A stretch of DNA of 64,000 bases, taken from contig NZ_FXAT01000001.1 in assembly GCF_900177725.1 (NCBI RefSeq), positions 992,001-1,056,000 of the forward strand, read 5' to 3'. Position 1 is the stretch's first letter. The number at the start of each line of letters is the position of its first letter. This DNA is from Paraburkholderia susongensis. Its GTDB lineage: Bacteria; Pseudomonadota; Gammaproteobacteria; Burkholderiales; Burkholderiaceae. The position numbers and the translations under genes were made by a program. Below, piece after piece: positions 1 through 9,067 of this stretch. The notes beneath the pieces were generated by a model that was not told where the DNA came from, made no database searches, and was given only the letters and a program-made list of their open reading frames with translations.

Positions 1-288
1 ATGTTTTATCTGGCCACCGCGGGCGCGGCCGCGGCGCTCGATCTCGCGGACCACGTCGGCACGCTGCGGCCACACACCGAAGCGGACTTCGTCGTGCTCG
101 ATCCGCAGGCGACGTCGCTGCTCGCGCGCCGCACCGGTCGGCGCGAATCGCTCGAAGAACTGCTGTTCGCGTTCGCGCTGCTCGGTGACGACCGTGCGGT
201 GTACGAAACGTATGCGGCGGGCAAGCGCGTGCATCGTCGCGACGATGCGCGCCAGCGCGCGGCGGGAGGCGCGAGGATCGCGGCTTGA
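1..288 (+). CDS. guaD: Guanine deaminase, C-terminal part (5' end outside window)
   Basis: Open from the first base of the window, so the N-terminal two thirds lie upstream. The 95 visible residues match the C-terminal end of amidohydrolase-superfamily guanine deaminases: a segment reading EADFVVLDP (the beta-sandwich strand that closes these enzymes), then LLARRT, then ESLEELLFAFALLGDDRAV and a Y-A-A-G-K end. The zinc ligands (HxH, His, Asp) would be in the missing part. The enzyme converts guanine to xanthine in cytosolic purine salvage. A strong hairpin terminator follows 70 bases after the stop. The ATG at base 1 is an internal Met, not the real start. Confidence 0.85.
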   Translation: MFYLATAGAAAALDLADHVGTLRPHTEADFVVLDPQATSLLARRTGRRESLEELLFAFALLGDDRAVYETYAAGKRVHRRDDARQRAAGGARIAA

Positions 289-355
289 TTGCCACATGAG
301 CGCCGCGTGACCCGGCCGCGGTTGGATCGCGCTTCGACCTCTCGCCCTGCAGGAC

Positions 356-390
356 AAAACGGCGCTTCGTGATCGAAGCGCCGTTTTTTT
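356..390 (+). terminator. Rho-independent terminator after guaD
   Basis: A 14-base perfect stem (arms 356-369 and 374-387, sequence AAAACGGCGCTTCG and its complement) with a TGAT loop, ending in a run of seven T. It closes the guaD transcript before mntH. Confidence 0.9.
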
Positions 391-566
391 GGTTCTTCGC
401 CGATCTGCGGGAAGATGCACGCACCCCAAGCTTATTGGAATCATTGGAACGTTCAATTGTTCTTTTCGAGCCGAACAGGCCAAGATCGGGTCATACGATA
501 CGGCTGCGTGATACCGGCCGGTCAACATGAGGCCAGCGACTGCGTGGATCGAACCCGAGGATTGAC

Positions 567-1868
567 ATGAGCACAGCGGAAGGACAAATGGGGATCACGG
601 CGCGCGCATCACGAGGGATGGCGGGTGTGCTGGCGGGCCGCGACCATCGCTGGACCTCGAAGCTGCTGTTCGCCGGACCGGCTGTCGTCGCGTCGATCGC
701 GTACATGGATCCGGGCAATTTTGCGACCAACATTCAGGCGGGAGCCAGATACGGCTACTCATTGCTTTGGGTCGTACTCGCCGCGAATCTCATTGCAATG
801 CTGTTTCAGGCGTTGTCGGCCAAACTCGGCATCGTCACCGGGCGCAATCTTGCGGAGCTGAGCCGCGAGCACTTTCCTGCGCCGGTTGTCCTCGGGATGT
901 GGGCTATCAGCGAGATAGCCGCGATGGCGACCGACCTCGCCGAGTTCCTCGGCGGGGCAATCGGCTTGTCGCTGCTTTTTCACATACCGCTGCTGTTCGG
1001 CATGGTCATCACCGGCGTTGTGACATACGCCATTCTGATGGGTGAGAAGCAGGGTTTTCGCCCTCTCGAGTTGATAATCGGCGGCCTCGTGGCGGCCGTT
1101 GCGTTGTCGTACGTCATCGAGCTGCTGATCGTTCAGGTTGCGTGGCCCGCCGTGGTGACCGGAACATTCGTGCCCCGATTGCAAGGCCCCGGTGCGCTAT
1201 CCGTTGCAGTCGGCATTCTCGGTGCGACGGTGATGCCGCACGCGATCTATCTGCATTCAGGGCTGACGCAGCATCGCACCCGGGCGAACAACGACGTGGA
1301 GCGCAGCAAGCTCGTCCGGTTCTCGAATGTCGAGGTCCTGATCGCGCTTACGGTGGCGGGGCTCGTCAATATGGCGATGGTCATCATGGCTTCGGGCGCA
1401 TTCCACGCGGGACACCCCGACGTGGCGGAAATCGAAACGGCCTATCACAGCCTGACACCGCTGCTTGGCGCCGCGGCAGCCGGAATTTTTCTTGTCTCTC
1501 TGCTGGCCTCCGGCATCTCGAGTTCAGTGGTCGGGACGATGGCCGGCCAGATGATCATGCAAGGTTTCACGGGCTTTCACATCCCGGCCTGGATTCGCCG
1601 GCTGGTGACGATGGTCCCGTCGTTCATCGTCGTCGCGCTCGGTCTGAATGCAACCGATGCGCTGGTCTACAGCCAGGTGGTACTGAGTTTCGCGCTGCCC
1701 GTGCCGATGATCGCGCTGGTGATCCTGACGTCGCGCCGCGACGTCATGGGCGCCTTCGCGAATCGCCGATGGGTGGCCGGCACCGCGATGGCCGGCACGG
1801 TCGTCATTCTCGCCCTCAATGCGGTCCTGTTGCTGCAGACTTTTGGCGTGACGATACCGGGGCTGTGA
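567..1868 (+). CDS. mntH: Nramp-family divalent metal (Mn2+/Fe2+) transporter MntH
   Basis: 433 residues, about 11 hydrophobic segments. It has the two metal-site motifs of Nramp transporters: DPGN in TM1 (residues 48-51) and MPH in TM6 (residues 223-225), which provide the Asp, Asn and Met ligands. Family members are proton-coupled importers of Mn2+ and Fe2+ in the inner membrane. The ATG at 567 gives a short hydrophilic N-terminus before TM1, which suits the family. No MntR or Fur box is recognised in the 170 bases between the upstream terminator and the start. A TMEM165-type Mn exporter under a Mn riboswitch lies about 21 kb away, so import and export genes occur in the same window. Confidence 0.93.
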   Translation: MSTAEGQMGITARASRGMAGVLAGRDHRWTSKLLFAGPAVVASIAYMDPGNFATNIQAGARYGYSLLWVVLAANLIAMLFQALSAKLGIVTGRNLAELSREHFPAPVVLGMWAISEIAAMATDLAEFLGGAIGLSLLFHIPLLFGMVITGVVTYAILMGEKQGFRPLELIIGGLVAAVALSYVIELLIVQVAWPAVVTGTFVPRLQGPGALSVAVGILGATVMPHAIYLHSGLTQHRTRANNDVERSKLVRFSNVEVLIALTVAGLVNMAMVIMASGAFHAGHPDVAEIETAYHSLTPLLGAAAAGIFLVSLLASGISSSVVGTMAGQMIMQGFTGFHIPAWIRRLVTMVPSFIVVALGLNATDALVYSQVVLSFALPVPMIALVILTSRRDVMGAFANRRWVAGTAMAGTVVILALNAVLLLQTFGVTIPGL

Positions 1869-2017
1869 GAGCGCGGCTTGAGGGTGCGGCTTGAGGGTGC
1901 ATTACGCGCGTGCGCATGGGTGAAATTGAAAGCCTGGGTCGCTATAGTTATCCGAGCAACGCAAGGCGACCGGGGTTCGAGGGAGCGTTAGCGTCAACTT
2001 TCCAATTGCATGCGCCC

Positions 2018-3040
2018 ATGAATTTTTCTCGTCGTAAATGGCTTGAGCAAAGCTTCGCCGTACCATTGAGCTTCACTCTGTCGCCGCTTCTTTCAGTCGT
2101 TTCCAAGGCAGCGGATGCTGCCGCCACCGAACCGGCGCTCGCCATAGTCATGAATTCCGGCGAAGCGAGCGTCTCCGTCATCGACATGGCGACGCGCCAG
2201 GTCGTCCGCACGCTGCCGACACTGCGTGAACCCAGCCACTGGGCGCTGACGCCGGATCGCAGCAAGCTCTACATCGCCGACGCAAGCGGCAACGCGCTCT
2301 TCATCGTCGATCCGCGCACCGGTACGGCAATCGGTCACAAGACGATCGCGGACCCTTATCAGCTTGGCTTCAGTCCCGACCGCCGCTATCTGGTCGTCAA
2401 CGCGCTGCGACTGAACTATGTCGATATTTATCGGGCCGACGACCTGACGCTGGTGAAGCGCTTCGAGGCCGGCAAGATGCCGAGTCATCTCGATTTCGCA
2501 CCGGATTCGCGTACGAGCTTCAGTTCGATGCAGGAGTCCGACACGCTCGTCGCGTTCGACCTGAACAACATGACGGTGCGCTGGACGTCGAAAGTGGGCG
2601 CCACGCCCGCCGGCGTGCTGTGGCACAACGGCAAGGTTCTCGTCTGCGTGATGGGGGCCGACCACGTCGCCGAGGTCGACCCGGTGGATGGCAAGGTGCT
2701 GCGCAAAATCAAGACGGGCGTCGGCCCGCACAACATCTTCCTGACGCCGGACGGCAAGACGCTCTACGTGAGCAACCGGATCGGCGGCTCGCTGGTCGCG
2801 CTCGATCCCGTCACTTACGAACTCCGCCGCACCTACCCGTTCCGTGCCGCGGGGCCCGACGACGTGAGCGTTGGACCGGACGGCAAGCTGTGGGTGACGC
2901 TGCGTTTTCGCGAACAGGTGGCGGTGCTCGATCCGCTCAGCGGCAACTACGGGACGATCGAGGTGGGCCGCTCGCCGCACGGCATTTTCCTCTCGACCGA
3001 GCTTAGCCGGCCCGGCCTGATTACCGCCGAAACCCTGTAA
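2018..3040 (+). CDS. YncE-like beta-propeller protein with Tat signal
   Basis: 340 residues from the ATG at 2018. That start is preferred over the in-frame ATG at 1910 because it puts a twin-arginine signal at the N-terminus (S-R-R-K-W-L at residues 4-9, a hydrophobic stretch, then an Ala-rich cleavage region around residue 33). The mature part has YVTN-type beta-propeller repeats of about 42 residues, with recurring patterns such as VSVIDMATRQVVRTLPT, LYIADASGNALFIVD and LYVSNRIGGSLVALDP. Such proteins fold as 7-bladed periplasmic propellers, and their ligand is usually unknown. The next gene (hydroxylase-like) starts 14 bases downstream, so the two are probably co-transcribed. No catalytic residues can be assigned. 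Confidence 0.82.
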   Translation: MNFSRRKWLEQSFAVPLSFTLSPLLSVVSKAADAAATEPALAIVMNSGEASVSVIDMATRQVVRTLPTLREPSHWALTPDRSKLYIADASGNALFIVDPRTGTAIGHKTIADPYQLGFSPDRRYLVVNALRLNYVDIYRADDLTLVKRFEAGKMPSHLDFAPDSRTSFSSMQESDTLVAFDLNNMTVRWTSKVGATPAGVLWHNGKVLVCVMGADHVAEVDPVDGKVLRKIKTGVGPHNIFLTPDGKTLYVSNRIGGSLVALDPVTYELRRTYPFRAAGPDDVSVGPDGKLWVTLRFREQVAVLDPLSGNYGTIEVGRSPHGIFLSTELSRPGLITAETL

Positions 3041-3054
3041 CAGGCAGGCTCGCG

Positions 3055-4020
3055 ATGCTGACATTCATCGACAGGTTCTTCAACATGCTCGCCGGCGAGA
3101 TCGACCAGTACCTCGTCTTGCCGATGCTCTATCACTTCGGCTGGATGCAGTGGGAGGAGCTTTCGTTCGACTGGGCGCTCATCTGCGTCTACGGCTTCTT
3201 CGCGGTCGTCGTGACATACGCGGTGTGCTGGCCGCTCGAAGCCTTCTTCCCGATCGAACACTGGAAGGACCGCAAAGCGGTTGTGACCGACGCGTTCTAT
3301 ACGGTCCTCAACCGCGTCGGCGTGCTGCCGGTCGTCAGCTTCCTCCTGTTCTACCAGGCGCAGGTATGGGTCAACGGTTTCGTCGTCGGTCTCGGCTATA
3401 TTCCGCCGACGCTCGAAACGATCTTTCCGGCGCTGCTCGGGCGCCCGGTCGTCACGTTCATCTGCTATGCGCTGATTCTCGATTGCGCCGATTACTGGCG
3501 ACACCGGCTTTCCCACTCGTTCCGGAGCTGGTACGCGCTGCACGCCCTGCACCACGCGCAGCGGCAGATGAGCTTCTGGTCCGACGACCGCAACCACCTG
3601 CTCGACGACCTCATCGCCGGCCTGTGGTTCGGCATTGTCGGCCTTGCGATCGGAATTCCGCCTTTGCAGTTCCCGCTGCTGTTTTTGTTCATGCGGTTCA
3701 TCGAAAGCCTGAGCCATGCGAACATCAAGCTCTCGTTCGGCTGGCTCGGCGACCGGCTGCTGGTTTCGCCGCGCTTTCACCGTCTGCATCATGGCCTGCG
3801 TGCGGCCGGCCGCAACTCGTGCAATTACGGCGCGGTGTTCCCGTTCTGGGACATGCTGTTCGGCACGGCCGACTTCTCGAACGAGTATCCGCCGACCGGC
3901 GACAAGCGTGCTCCGGAATCGATGGCGACAGGCGGCTATCTCGCGCAGCAATTGGGGGGCTTGCGGTTCTTCCTCGACGAATACCGGGCTGCTTCGCGAA
4001 GTGCGCGGCGTGGTTCATGA
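3055..4020 (+). CDS. Sterol desaturase / fatty acid hydroxylase family membrane protein
   Basis: 321 residues with several N-terminal and central membrane segments. It carries the histidine clusters of the integral-membrane di-iron hydroxylase superfamily: HRLSH (about 147-151), HALHH (about 161-165) and HRLHH (about 242-246). The family inserts oxygen into, or desaturates, lipid tails using Fe and O2. It starts 14 bases after the propeller gene, suggesting one transcription unit. The gene converges on the aryl polyene operon (48 bases between stops). Whether it modifies the polyene lipid, hopanoids or another lipid cannot be told from sequence. Confidence 0.85.
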   Translation: MLTFIDRFFNMLAGEIDQYLVLPMLYHFGWMQWEELSFDWALICVYGFFAVVVTYAVCWPLEAFFPIEHWKDRKAVVTDAFYTVLNRVGVLPVVSFLLFYQAQVWVNGFVVGLGYIPPTLETIFPALLGRPVVTFICYALILDCADYWRHRLSHSFRSWYALHALHHAQRQMSFWSDDRNHLLDDLIAGLWFGIVGLAIGIPPLQFPLLFLFMRFIESLSHANIKLSFGWLGDRLLVSPRFHRLHHGLRAAGRNSCNYGAVFPFWDMLFGTADFSNEYPPTGDKRAPESMATGGYLAQQLGGLRFFLDEYRAASRSARRGS

Positions 4021-4068
4021 CGCAGTCGATCAGCGGCCTCGCCACGCGAGTGTGTGCCGGCGCTGCGC

Positions 4069-5352
4069 TCAGCCCGCCTTGCACACCTCGTGCAGCGCAT
4101 TAAGCCGCCTGACCGGATCGGCGACATACGGATTCGATTCGTCCCACGCATAGCCGGCGAGCACCGCGCAGATCATGCGCCGGATCGACGGCGTCTGCTC
4201 CGGGTAGTAGATGATGTCCTGCAACTCGCCCGTGTACCAGCGCTCGACGAACGCGCGAAACGTATCGATCCCTTTGCGTAACGGCACGTCGTAATCGGCG
4301 GACCAGTCGACCGTTGCGCCGTCGAGTTGCCGGTTCAGCGTGTGCGCGGCGAGATGCGCGGAGCGCAGCGCGATCGTCACGCCCGACGAAAACACCGGGT
4401 CGAGAAATTCCCCCGCGTTGCCGAGCAGCGCATAACCGGGACCATGCAGACGCGCGACGTTCGCCGCGTAACCGCCGATCTGCCGCACCGGCATCAGGAA
4501 CGGCGCGGCTCCGATCAGCCGGTTCAGCGTCGGCTCCTGCTGGATCAGCGCGCGCAGCGTCGCGTCGCGCTGCGCTTCCTGCACGTCGAGAAAACTCGCC
4601 TCGGCGACACACCCCACCGACGAGCGGCCGCCCGCGAGCGGAATCATCCAGAACCACACGTCGCGGCGCTCGGGATGCGTCGCGACGCAAATCTTGTTGC
4701 GATCGGCTGCATCGAGCGCGAGACCGTCGCGCACGTGCGTGAAGATCGCGGCGCGCGCCGGCATGCGCGTCGGCGTTTCGAGATTCAGCAGGCGCGGCAG
4801 CACGCGCCCGAAACCGCTCGCATCGAGCACGAAGCGCGCTTCGACCTGATATGTGCGATCCGCTTCATCGGCTACGTCGAGCACCGGCGTCGCGCCCGTT
4901 TGCACCGCGCGCACCGTGTGGCCGAAACGCACGTCGGCGCCCTGCGCGGCCGCGCAGCGAATCAGCACGTCGTCGAACACCGCGCGCTCGACCTGATACG
5001 TGGTGCCCCAGCCGGGCGAATGCTTGTCGCGGAAATCGAACGACGCGGTCTGGTCGCGATAGACAAAATACGCGCCGTTCTTGTGCTGGAAACCGGCCTC
5101 GACGACGGCCTGCAGCATGCCGGCCTCTTCGAGGTACGCCATGCTTTGCGGCAGCAGACTCTCGCCGATCGAAAAGCGCGGGAAATGCTGACGCTCGAGC
5201 ACGAGCACCGAACGGCCAGCCTTGCGCAACAGCGCGGCAGCGACCGCGCCAGCCGGGCCCGCGCCGATGATCGCGACGTCGGCCACCGTGCGCTCTAATG
5301 AATCGCTATTCAAATCTCTGCTCCAACGGTTGGCATGCGTGGTGCCACGCAT
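4069..5352 (-). CDS. FAD-dependent halogenase-like oxidoreductase of the aryl polyene operon
   Basis: 427 residues; last gene of the operon. The Rossmann FAD motif IGAGPAG is at 29-35, followed by FPRFSIGESLLPQS. The flavin-dependent-halogenase signature WxWxIP is present (W233, W235, I237, P238). By eye the region FQHKNGA places K91 where PltA-type halogenases keep their catalytic lysine. The segment FLDPVFSSGVTIAL (316-329) also matches the halogenase/geranylgeranyl-reductase fold. It is therefore a candidate for halogenating the aryl head of the pigment, as in brominated xanthomonadins. Against this, the usual GDA motif reads GNA (310-312), and non-halogenating relatives occur in such clusters. 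Start: ATG 5352, 24 bases after the preceding stop; a TTG at 5313 has a better ribosome site (GGAG) and is an alternative. Confidence 0.8.
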   Translation of the reverse strand: MRGTTHANRWSRDLNSDSLERTVADVAIIGAGPAGAVAAALLRKAGRSVLVLERQHFPRFSIGESLLPQSMAYLEEAGMLQAVVEAGFQHKNGAYFVYRDQTASFDFRDKHSPGWGTTYQVERAVFDDVLIRCAAAQGADVRFGHTVRAVQTGATPVLDVADEADRTYQVEARFVLDASGFGRVLPRLLNLETPTRMPARAAIFTHVRDGLALDAADRNKICVATHPERRDVWFWMIPLAGGRSSVGCVAEASFLDVQEAQRDATLRALIQQEPTLNRLIGAAPFLMPVRQIGGYAANVARLHGPGYALLGNAGEFLDPVFSSGVTIALRSAHLAAHTLNRQLDGATVDWSADYDVPLRKGIDTFRAFVERWYTGELQDIIYYPEQTPSIRRMICAVLAGYAWDESNPYVADPVRRLNALHEVCKAG

Positions 5353-5376
5353 GCGGGATTTGCCTGCTTCGCGCGA

Positions 5377-6624
5377 TCAGACGCCTCGCCACGCTTCGAA
5401 CATCAGGCTCGCGCAACAGCCGCCGAACCCGAATGAAACCGACATCGCCGTCTCGATGCGTGCGTCGCGCGCGCTGCGCACGAGCGGCATGCCGAGCATT
5501 TCGGGCTCCTGCGCATCGATTGCCGCCGTTCCTGCGATAAAGCCGTCGCGCATCATCAGCAGCGTATAGATCGCTTCGTGCGCGCCGCATGCGCCGAGCG
5601 AATGTCCGGTCATGCCCTTGGTCGACGAAAACGCCGGCATGCCTTCAGTGGATGCGCCGAACACGTCGCGCAACGCGCGCAGTTCCTCGATGTCGCCAAG
5701 CGGTGTCGACGGCGCATGTGTATTCACGTAGTCGGGGCGGCGGCCCGCCTCGGCGAGCGCGCCGCGCATCGCGCGCGCGATGCCGGCCGCACGCGGCGCG
5801 ACCATGCCGGCGCGATCGGTGCAATCGGTGCAATCGCCGAAGCCACTCAACTCGGCGTAAATGCGCGCGCCGCGCGCCAACGCGTGATCGAGCGCCTCGA
5901 GCACGAGCACCCCGCCACCCGACGCGATCACGAAACCGTCGCGCTGCGTGTCGTACGGACGCGAGGCGTGCTGCGGCGTGTCGTTGAAGCGGCGCGACAA
6001 TGCGCTCATCGCGTCGAACATCAGCGTCACGTTGTCGTGCAGTGCTTCGCTGCCGCCCGCGAGCACGATCTGCTGACGGCCGGTCTGGATCAACTGCATC
6101 GCCTGGCCGATGGCAAGCGCCGACGTCGTGCACGCCGACGACGGCGAGTAGCTGACGCCCTCGAGCCCGAACATCTGCGCGACGTTGGCCGACGCGGTGC
6201 TGCTCATCACCTGCGGCACCGTGTAGGGCGGCACCTTGTCGACGCCGCGTGTGTGCGCTATCGCAAGCGCCGCTTCGTAGCTCGACATAGCGCCGACGCC
6301 CGAACCGATCACCGCGCCCGCGCGCGGCGAATGCAGTGCCTCAGGCGCGAGCCCCGCATCGTCGATTGCGCGCCGCGCCGCGTGGCAGGCAAAGCGCGCG
6401 GTGTCGCCCATGAAGCGCTCGAGCTTGCGCTCGAACGGCACTTCATGGGCGACCGACGCGACGCCCGCGACCTGCGACGCGAAACCGCGCTCGCGCCACG
6501 CGTCGACGCGCGTGATGCGCGAGCGGCCCGCGCGCAGTGCGGCCGAAACTTCGTCGAGCGTATTGCCGAGACACGACACGATGCCCATGCCGGTCACGAC
6601 GACGCGTTGCAGTGCGACGCTCAT
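5377..6624 (-). CDS. Beta-ketoacyl-ACP synthase (additional ketosynthase of the cluster)
   Basis: 415 residues, thiolase fold of the FabB/FabF type. It keeps a complete decarboxylating triad: C165 in SSACTTSA, H303 in VNTHAPSTP and H341 in TKGMTGHSLGA, with K336. It catalyses Claisen condensation of malonyl-ACP onto an acyl chain. The start at 6624 is set by a 4-base ATGA overlap with the upstream ketosynthase. This is the fourth ketosynthase-like protein of the operon and lies beyond the ApeO-P-Q-R block, so it looks like an accessory or specialised condensing enzyme. The substrate cannot be read from sequence. Confidence 0.9.
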   Translation of the reverse strand: MSVALQRVVVTGMGIVSCLGNTLDEVSAALRAGRSRITRVDAWRERGFASQVAGVASVAHEVPFERKLERFMGDTARFACHAARRAIDDAGLAPEALHSPRAGAVIGSGVGAMSSYEAALAIAHTRGVDKVPPYTVPQVMSSTASANVAQMFGLEGVSYSPSSACTTSALAIGQAMQLIQTGRQQIVLAGGSEALHDNVTLMFDAMSALSRRFNDTPQHASRPYDTQRDGFVIASGGGVLVLEALDHALARGARIYAELSGFGDCTDCTDRAGMVAPRAAGIARAMRGALAEAGRRPDYVNTHAPSTPLGDIEELRALRDVFGASTEGMPAFSSTKGMTGHSLGACGAHEAIYTLLMMRDGFIAGTAAIDAQEPEMLGMPLVRSARDARIETAMSVSFGFGGCCASLMFEAWRGV

Positions 6625-7847
6625 CGGACGCGCCGGAAAATCAGCGACGTGTTGATGCCGCCGAACGCGAAGTTGTTGCTCATCACGTAGTCGGCGTCGA
6701 TCTCGCGCGCGCCGCCGACGATGTAATCGAGCGGCGCGCAGGCCGGATCGACGTTGTCGAGGTTGAGCGTCGGCACGTACCAGTTGCGCTTCATCATCTC
6801 GATGGTCCACCATGCTTCGATCGCGCCGCACGCACCGAGCGTGTGGCCGATATAGCTCTTGAGAGAACTGATCGGCACGCGCGCGCCGAAGGTCCGCGCG
6901 CTCGCCTGGCTTTCGGCGATGTCGCCGCGATCAGTCGCGGTGCCGTGCGCGTTCACGTAGGCAATCGCCTCGGGCGTGAGCCGTGCGTCCTGCAGCGCGA
7001 GCTGCATCGCGAGCGCCATCGTTTCGGCGGTCGGCTGCGTCATGTGCGCGCCGTCCGAGTTGCAGCCGAAACCGACGATCTCCGCATGAATTCGCGCGCC
7101 ACGCGCGAGCGCATGTTCGTACTCTTCGAGCACGAGCGTGGCCGCGCCCTCGCCGACCACGAGACCGTCGCGCGCGGCATCGAACGGACGCGGCGTCAGA
7201 TGCGGCTCGTCGTTGCGCGTGCTGGTCGCATAGAGCGTGTCGAACACGGCGACCGCCGGACCCGACAGTTCCTCCGCGCCGCCCGCGAACATCAGCGTCT
7301 GCTTGCCCGACTGGATCGCCTCGTACGCGTAACCAATCGCCTGGCTGCCCGACGCGCATGCGCACGAAGTCGGGATGATGCGGCCTTTGAGATCCCAGAA
7401 CAGGCTCACGTTGACGGCCGTGGTATGCGGCATCATCTGCACGTAACTGTTCGATGTGACGTTGCTCATCGAGCCGGTTTCGAGCATCGTGCCGAATGCG
7501 CGGATCGGCTGCACCGAGCCCGACGACGAGCCATACGCAACGCCCATGCGGCCATCGGCGATGCTCGCGTCGTTGGCGAGGCCCGCATCGGCGAGCGCGA
7601 GTTCGCTCGCGCGCACCGAGTACAGCGAGACCGGCCCCATCGAGCGCACCTTCTTGCGCGGATAATGCGCGGGCAGCGCAAATTCGGGCAGCGGACACGC
7701 GATGCGTGTGTGCAGCGATTCGAAGTAGTCCCACTCGGGCATGCGGCGCACCGCGTTTTCGCCGCGTTTCAGACGCGCTTCGATCGCGTCCCAGCTATCG
7801 CCGAGCGCGGTGACGCCGCCCATGCCGGTAATCACGACGCGCTTCAT
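6621..7847 (-). CDS. Beta-ketoacyl-ACP synthase, ApeR-like
   Basis: 408 residues, FabF-like. Active site: C164 in SCACASGSQ, H301 in VNAHGTATDRGD, K330 and H335 in SLKSYIGHTLGACG, so it is predicted to be fully active. The position right after the ketoreductase matches ApeR, the homodimeric ketosynthase of described aryl polyene clusters, thought to supply or start chain extension. Its ATG shares one base with the stop of the ketoreductase (TGATG), indicating translational coupling. Confidence 0.9.
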   Translation of the reverse strand: MKRVVITGMGGVTALGDSWDAIEARLKRGENAVRRMPEWDYFESLHTRIACPLPEFALPAHYPRKKVRSMGPVSLYSVRASELALADAGLANDASIADGRMGVAYGSSSGSVQPIRAFGTMLETGSMSNVTSNSYVQMMPHTTAVNVSLFWDLKGRIIPTSCACASGSQAIGYAYEAIQSGKQTLMFAGGAEELSGPAVAVFDTLYATSTRNDEPHLTPRPFDAARDGLVVGEGAATLVLEEYEHALARGARIHAEIVGFGCNSDGAHMTQPTAETMALAMQLALQDARLTPEAIAYVNAHGTATDRGDIAESQASARTFGARVPISSLKSYIGHTLGACGAIEAWWTIEMMKRNWYVPTLNLDNVDPACAPLDYIVGGAREIDADYVMSNNFAFGGINTSLIFRRVR

Positions 7848-8572
7848 CAGACCATCCCGCCATTCACGCCGATCACCTGGCGCGTCACATACGACGCGCT
7901 ATCGGACATCAGAAAGCTCACGACCGACGCCACCTCGGCAGGCTGGCCGACGCGGTTCATCGGCACGGCCTTCAGCGCATGTTCGAGCGTGACCTGTTCG
8001 AGCATGCCGGTTTCGATCAGGCCCGGCGCGACGCAATTGACCGTGATGTTGCGCGAGGCAAGCTCGGCCGCGAGCGCCTTGGTCGCGCCGATCAAACCCG
8101 CCTTCGCCGCGCTGTAGTTGACCTGGCCGCGGTTGCCCATCACGCCCGACACCGACGCGATCGTGACGATGCGCCCGCCCTTGCGCGCGCGCACCATCGG
8201 CATCGTGAGCGGATGCACGACGTTATAGAACGCGTCGAGTCCGGTCTCGATCACGATGTCCCAGTCTTCTTCCGTGAGCGCGGGAAATGCCGCGTCGCGC
8301 GTGACGCCCGCGCTGCAGACGATGCCGTAGTACGGACCGTGAGCGGCGACATCCGCTTCGAGCACTTCGCGGCAGACGGCACGCTCGCGCACGTCGAATT
8401 GCAGCACGCGCGCCGTGCCGCCCTGCGCGGCGATGCCCGTCACGACCGCCTCGGCTTCGCTGCGTCCGGTGCGGCAATGCACGGAGACCGCGAAGCCGTC
8501 GGCGGCCAGCTTGTACGCAATCGCGCGGCCGATGCCGCGGCTTGCGCCGGTAACGAGAACACGCCGGCTCAT
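7847..8572 (-). CDS. 3-ketoacyl-ACP reductase, FabG-type SDR, ApeQ-like
   Basis: 241 residues, classical short-chain dehydrogenase. It has the NADPH motif TGASRGIGRA (8-17), a CSAG segment, catalytic Ser in IASVSG, and YSAAK with catalytic Tyr and Lys. It ends in the usual FabG tail with VNGGMV. It reduces the 3-ketoacyl-ACP made by the condensing enzymes to the hydroxyacyl form. The start at 8572 is fixed by an ATGA overlap with the dehydratase. Together with ketosynthase and dehydratase it forms the chain-extension cycle that leaves conjugated double bonds (no enoyl reductase is in the operon). Confidence 0.92.
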   Translation of the reverse strand: MSRRVLVTGASRGIGRAIAYKLAADGFAVSVHCRTGRSEAEAVVTGIAAQGGTARVLQFDVRERAVCREVLEADVAAHGPYYGIVCSAGVTRDAAFPALTEEDWDIVIETGLDAFYNVVHPLTMPMVRARKGGRIVTIASVSGVMGNRGQVNYSAAKAGLIGATKALAAELASRNITVNCVAPGLIETGMLEQVTLEHALKAVPMNRVGQPAEVASVVSFLMSDSASYVTRQVIGVNGGMV

Positions 8573-9063
8573 GAACTGATACTCCCTTCGATGAATGACT
8601 GGAAATCGGGCGGTTGATACACCTTGATGACGGCTTCGGCACAGCGCACGCCGCCTGCGTCGATCGTGCATTCGTAGGCGCTGTGGCCTTCCCCGCCGCG
8701 CAGCAACTCGCTCACGTGGACCGACAGACGCGCGCCGCTCCCGAAAACCGGCTGCAACGCCTGATAGCTGCGCGAGCCGAGCAGCACACCGTGACGCGCG
8801 TGGCCGCCGTTGCGTATCGCGAGCAGAGCGATGTGCGCGGCGATGGCCTGCGCCATCAGTTCGATACCGATCCATGCGGGCATCGCGCCGTCGGCGTCGG
8901 CGTCGGCGTACCACGCATGCGGATCGACGCTCGCGTGCGCGCTCAGCGTGGTTTCGTCGAACGCATCGACCGCGTCGATCAGCAGCATGCTGCCGCGATG
9001 CGGGATGATCGCTTCGATCGGTTGCCGCACGAGTTGCTCGACGGTGGTAAGCGAAGTCGTCAT
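8569..9063 (-). CDS. Hotdog-fold dehydratase, ApeP-like
   Basis: 164 residues, FabZ/FabA-like hotdog protein (3-hydroxylacyl-ACP dehydratase family). The N-terminal IPHRGSMLLID motif is typical of the ApeP group, and IGIELMAQAIAAH carries the Glu/Gln helix. In described aryl polyene systems ApeP pairs with ApeI, and the pair removes water to create each new double bond. ATG 9063 lies 4 bases after the stop of the ketosynthase with GGTGAG just upstream; a TTG further up (9078) is less likely. Confidence 0.85.
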   Translation of the reverse strand: MTTSLTTVEQLVRQPIEAIIPHRGSMLLIDAVDAFDETTLSAHASVDPHAWYADADADGAMPAWIGIELMAQAIAAHIALLAIRNGGHARHGVLLGSRSYQALQPVFGSGARLSVHVSELLRGGEGHSAYECTIDAGGVRCAEAVIKVYQPPDFQSFIEGSISS

Positions 9064-9067
9064 GCGC

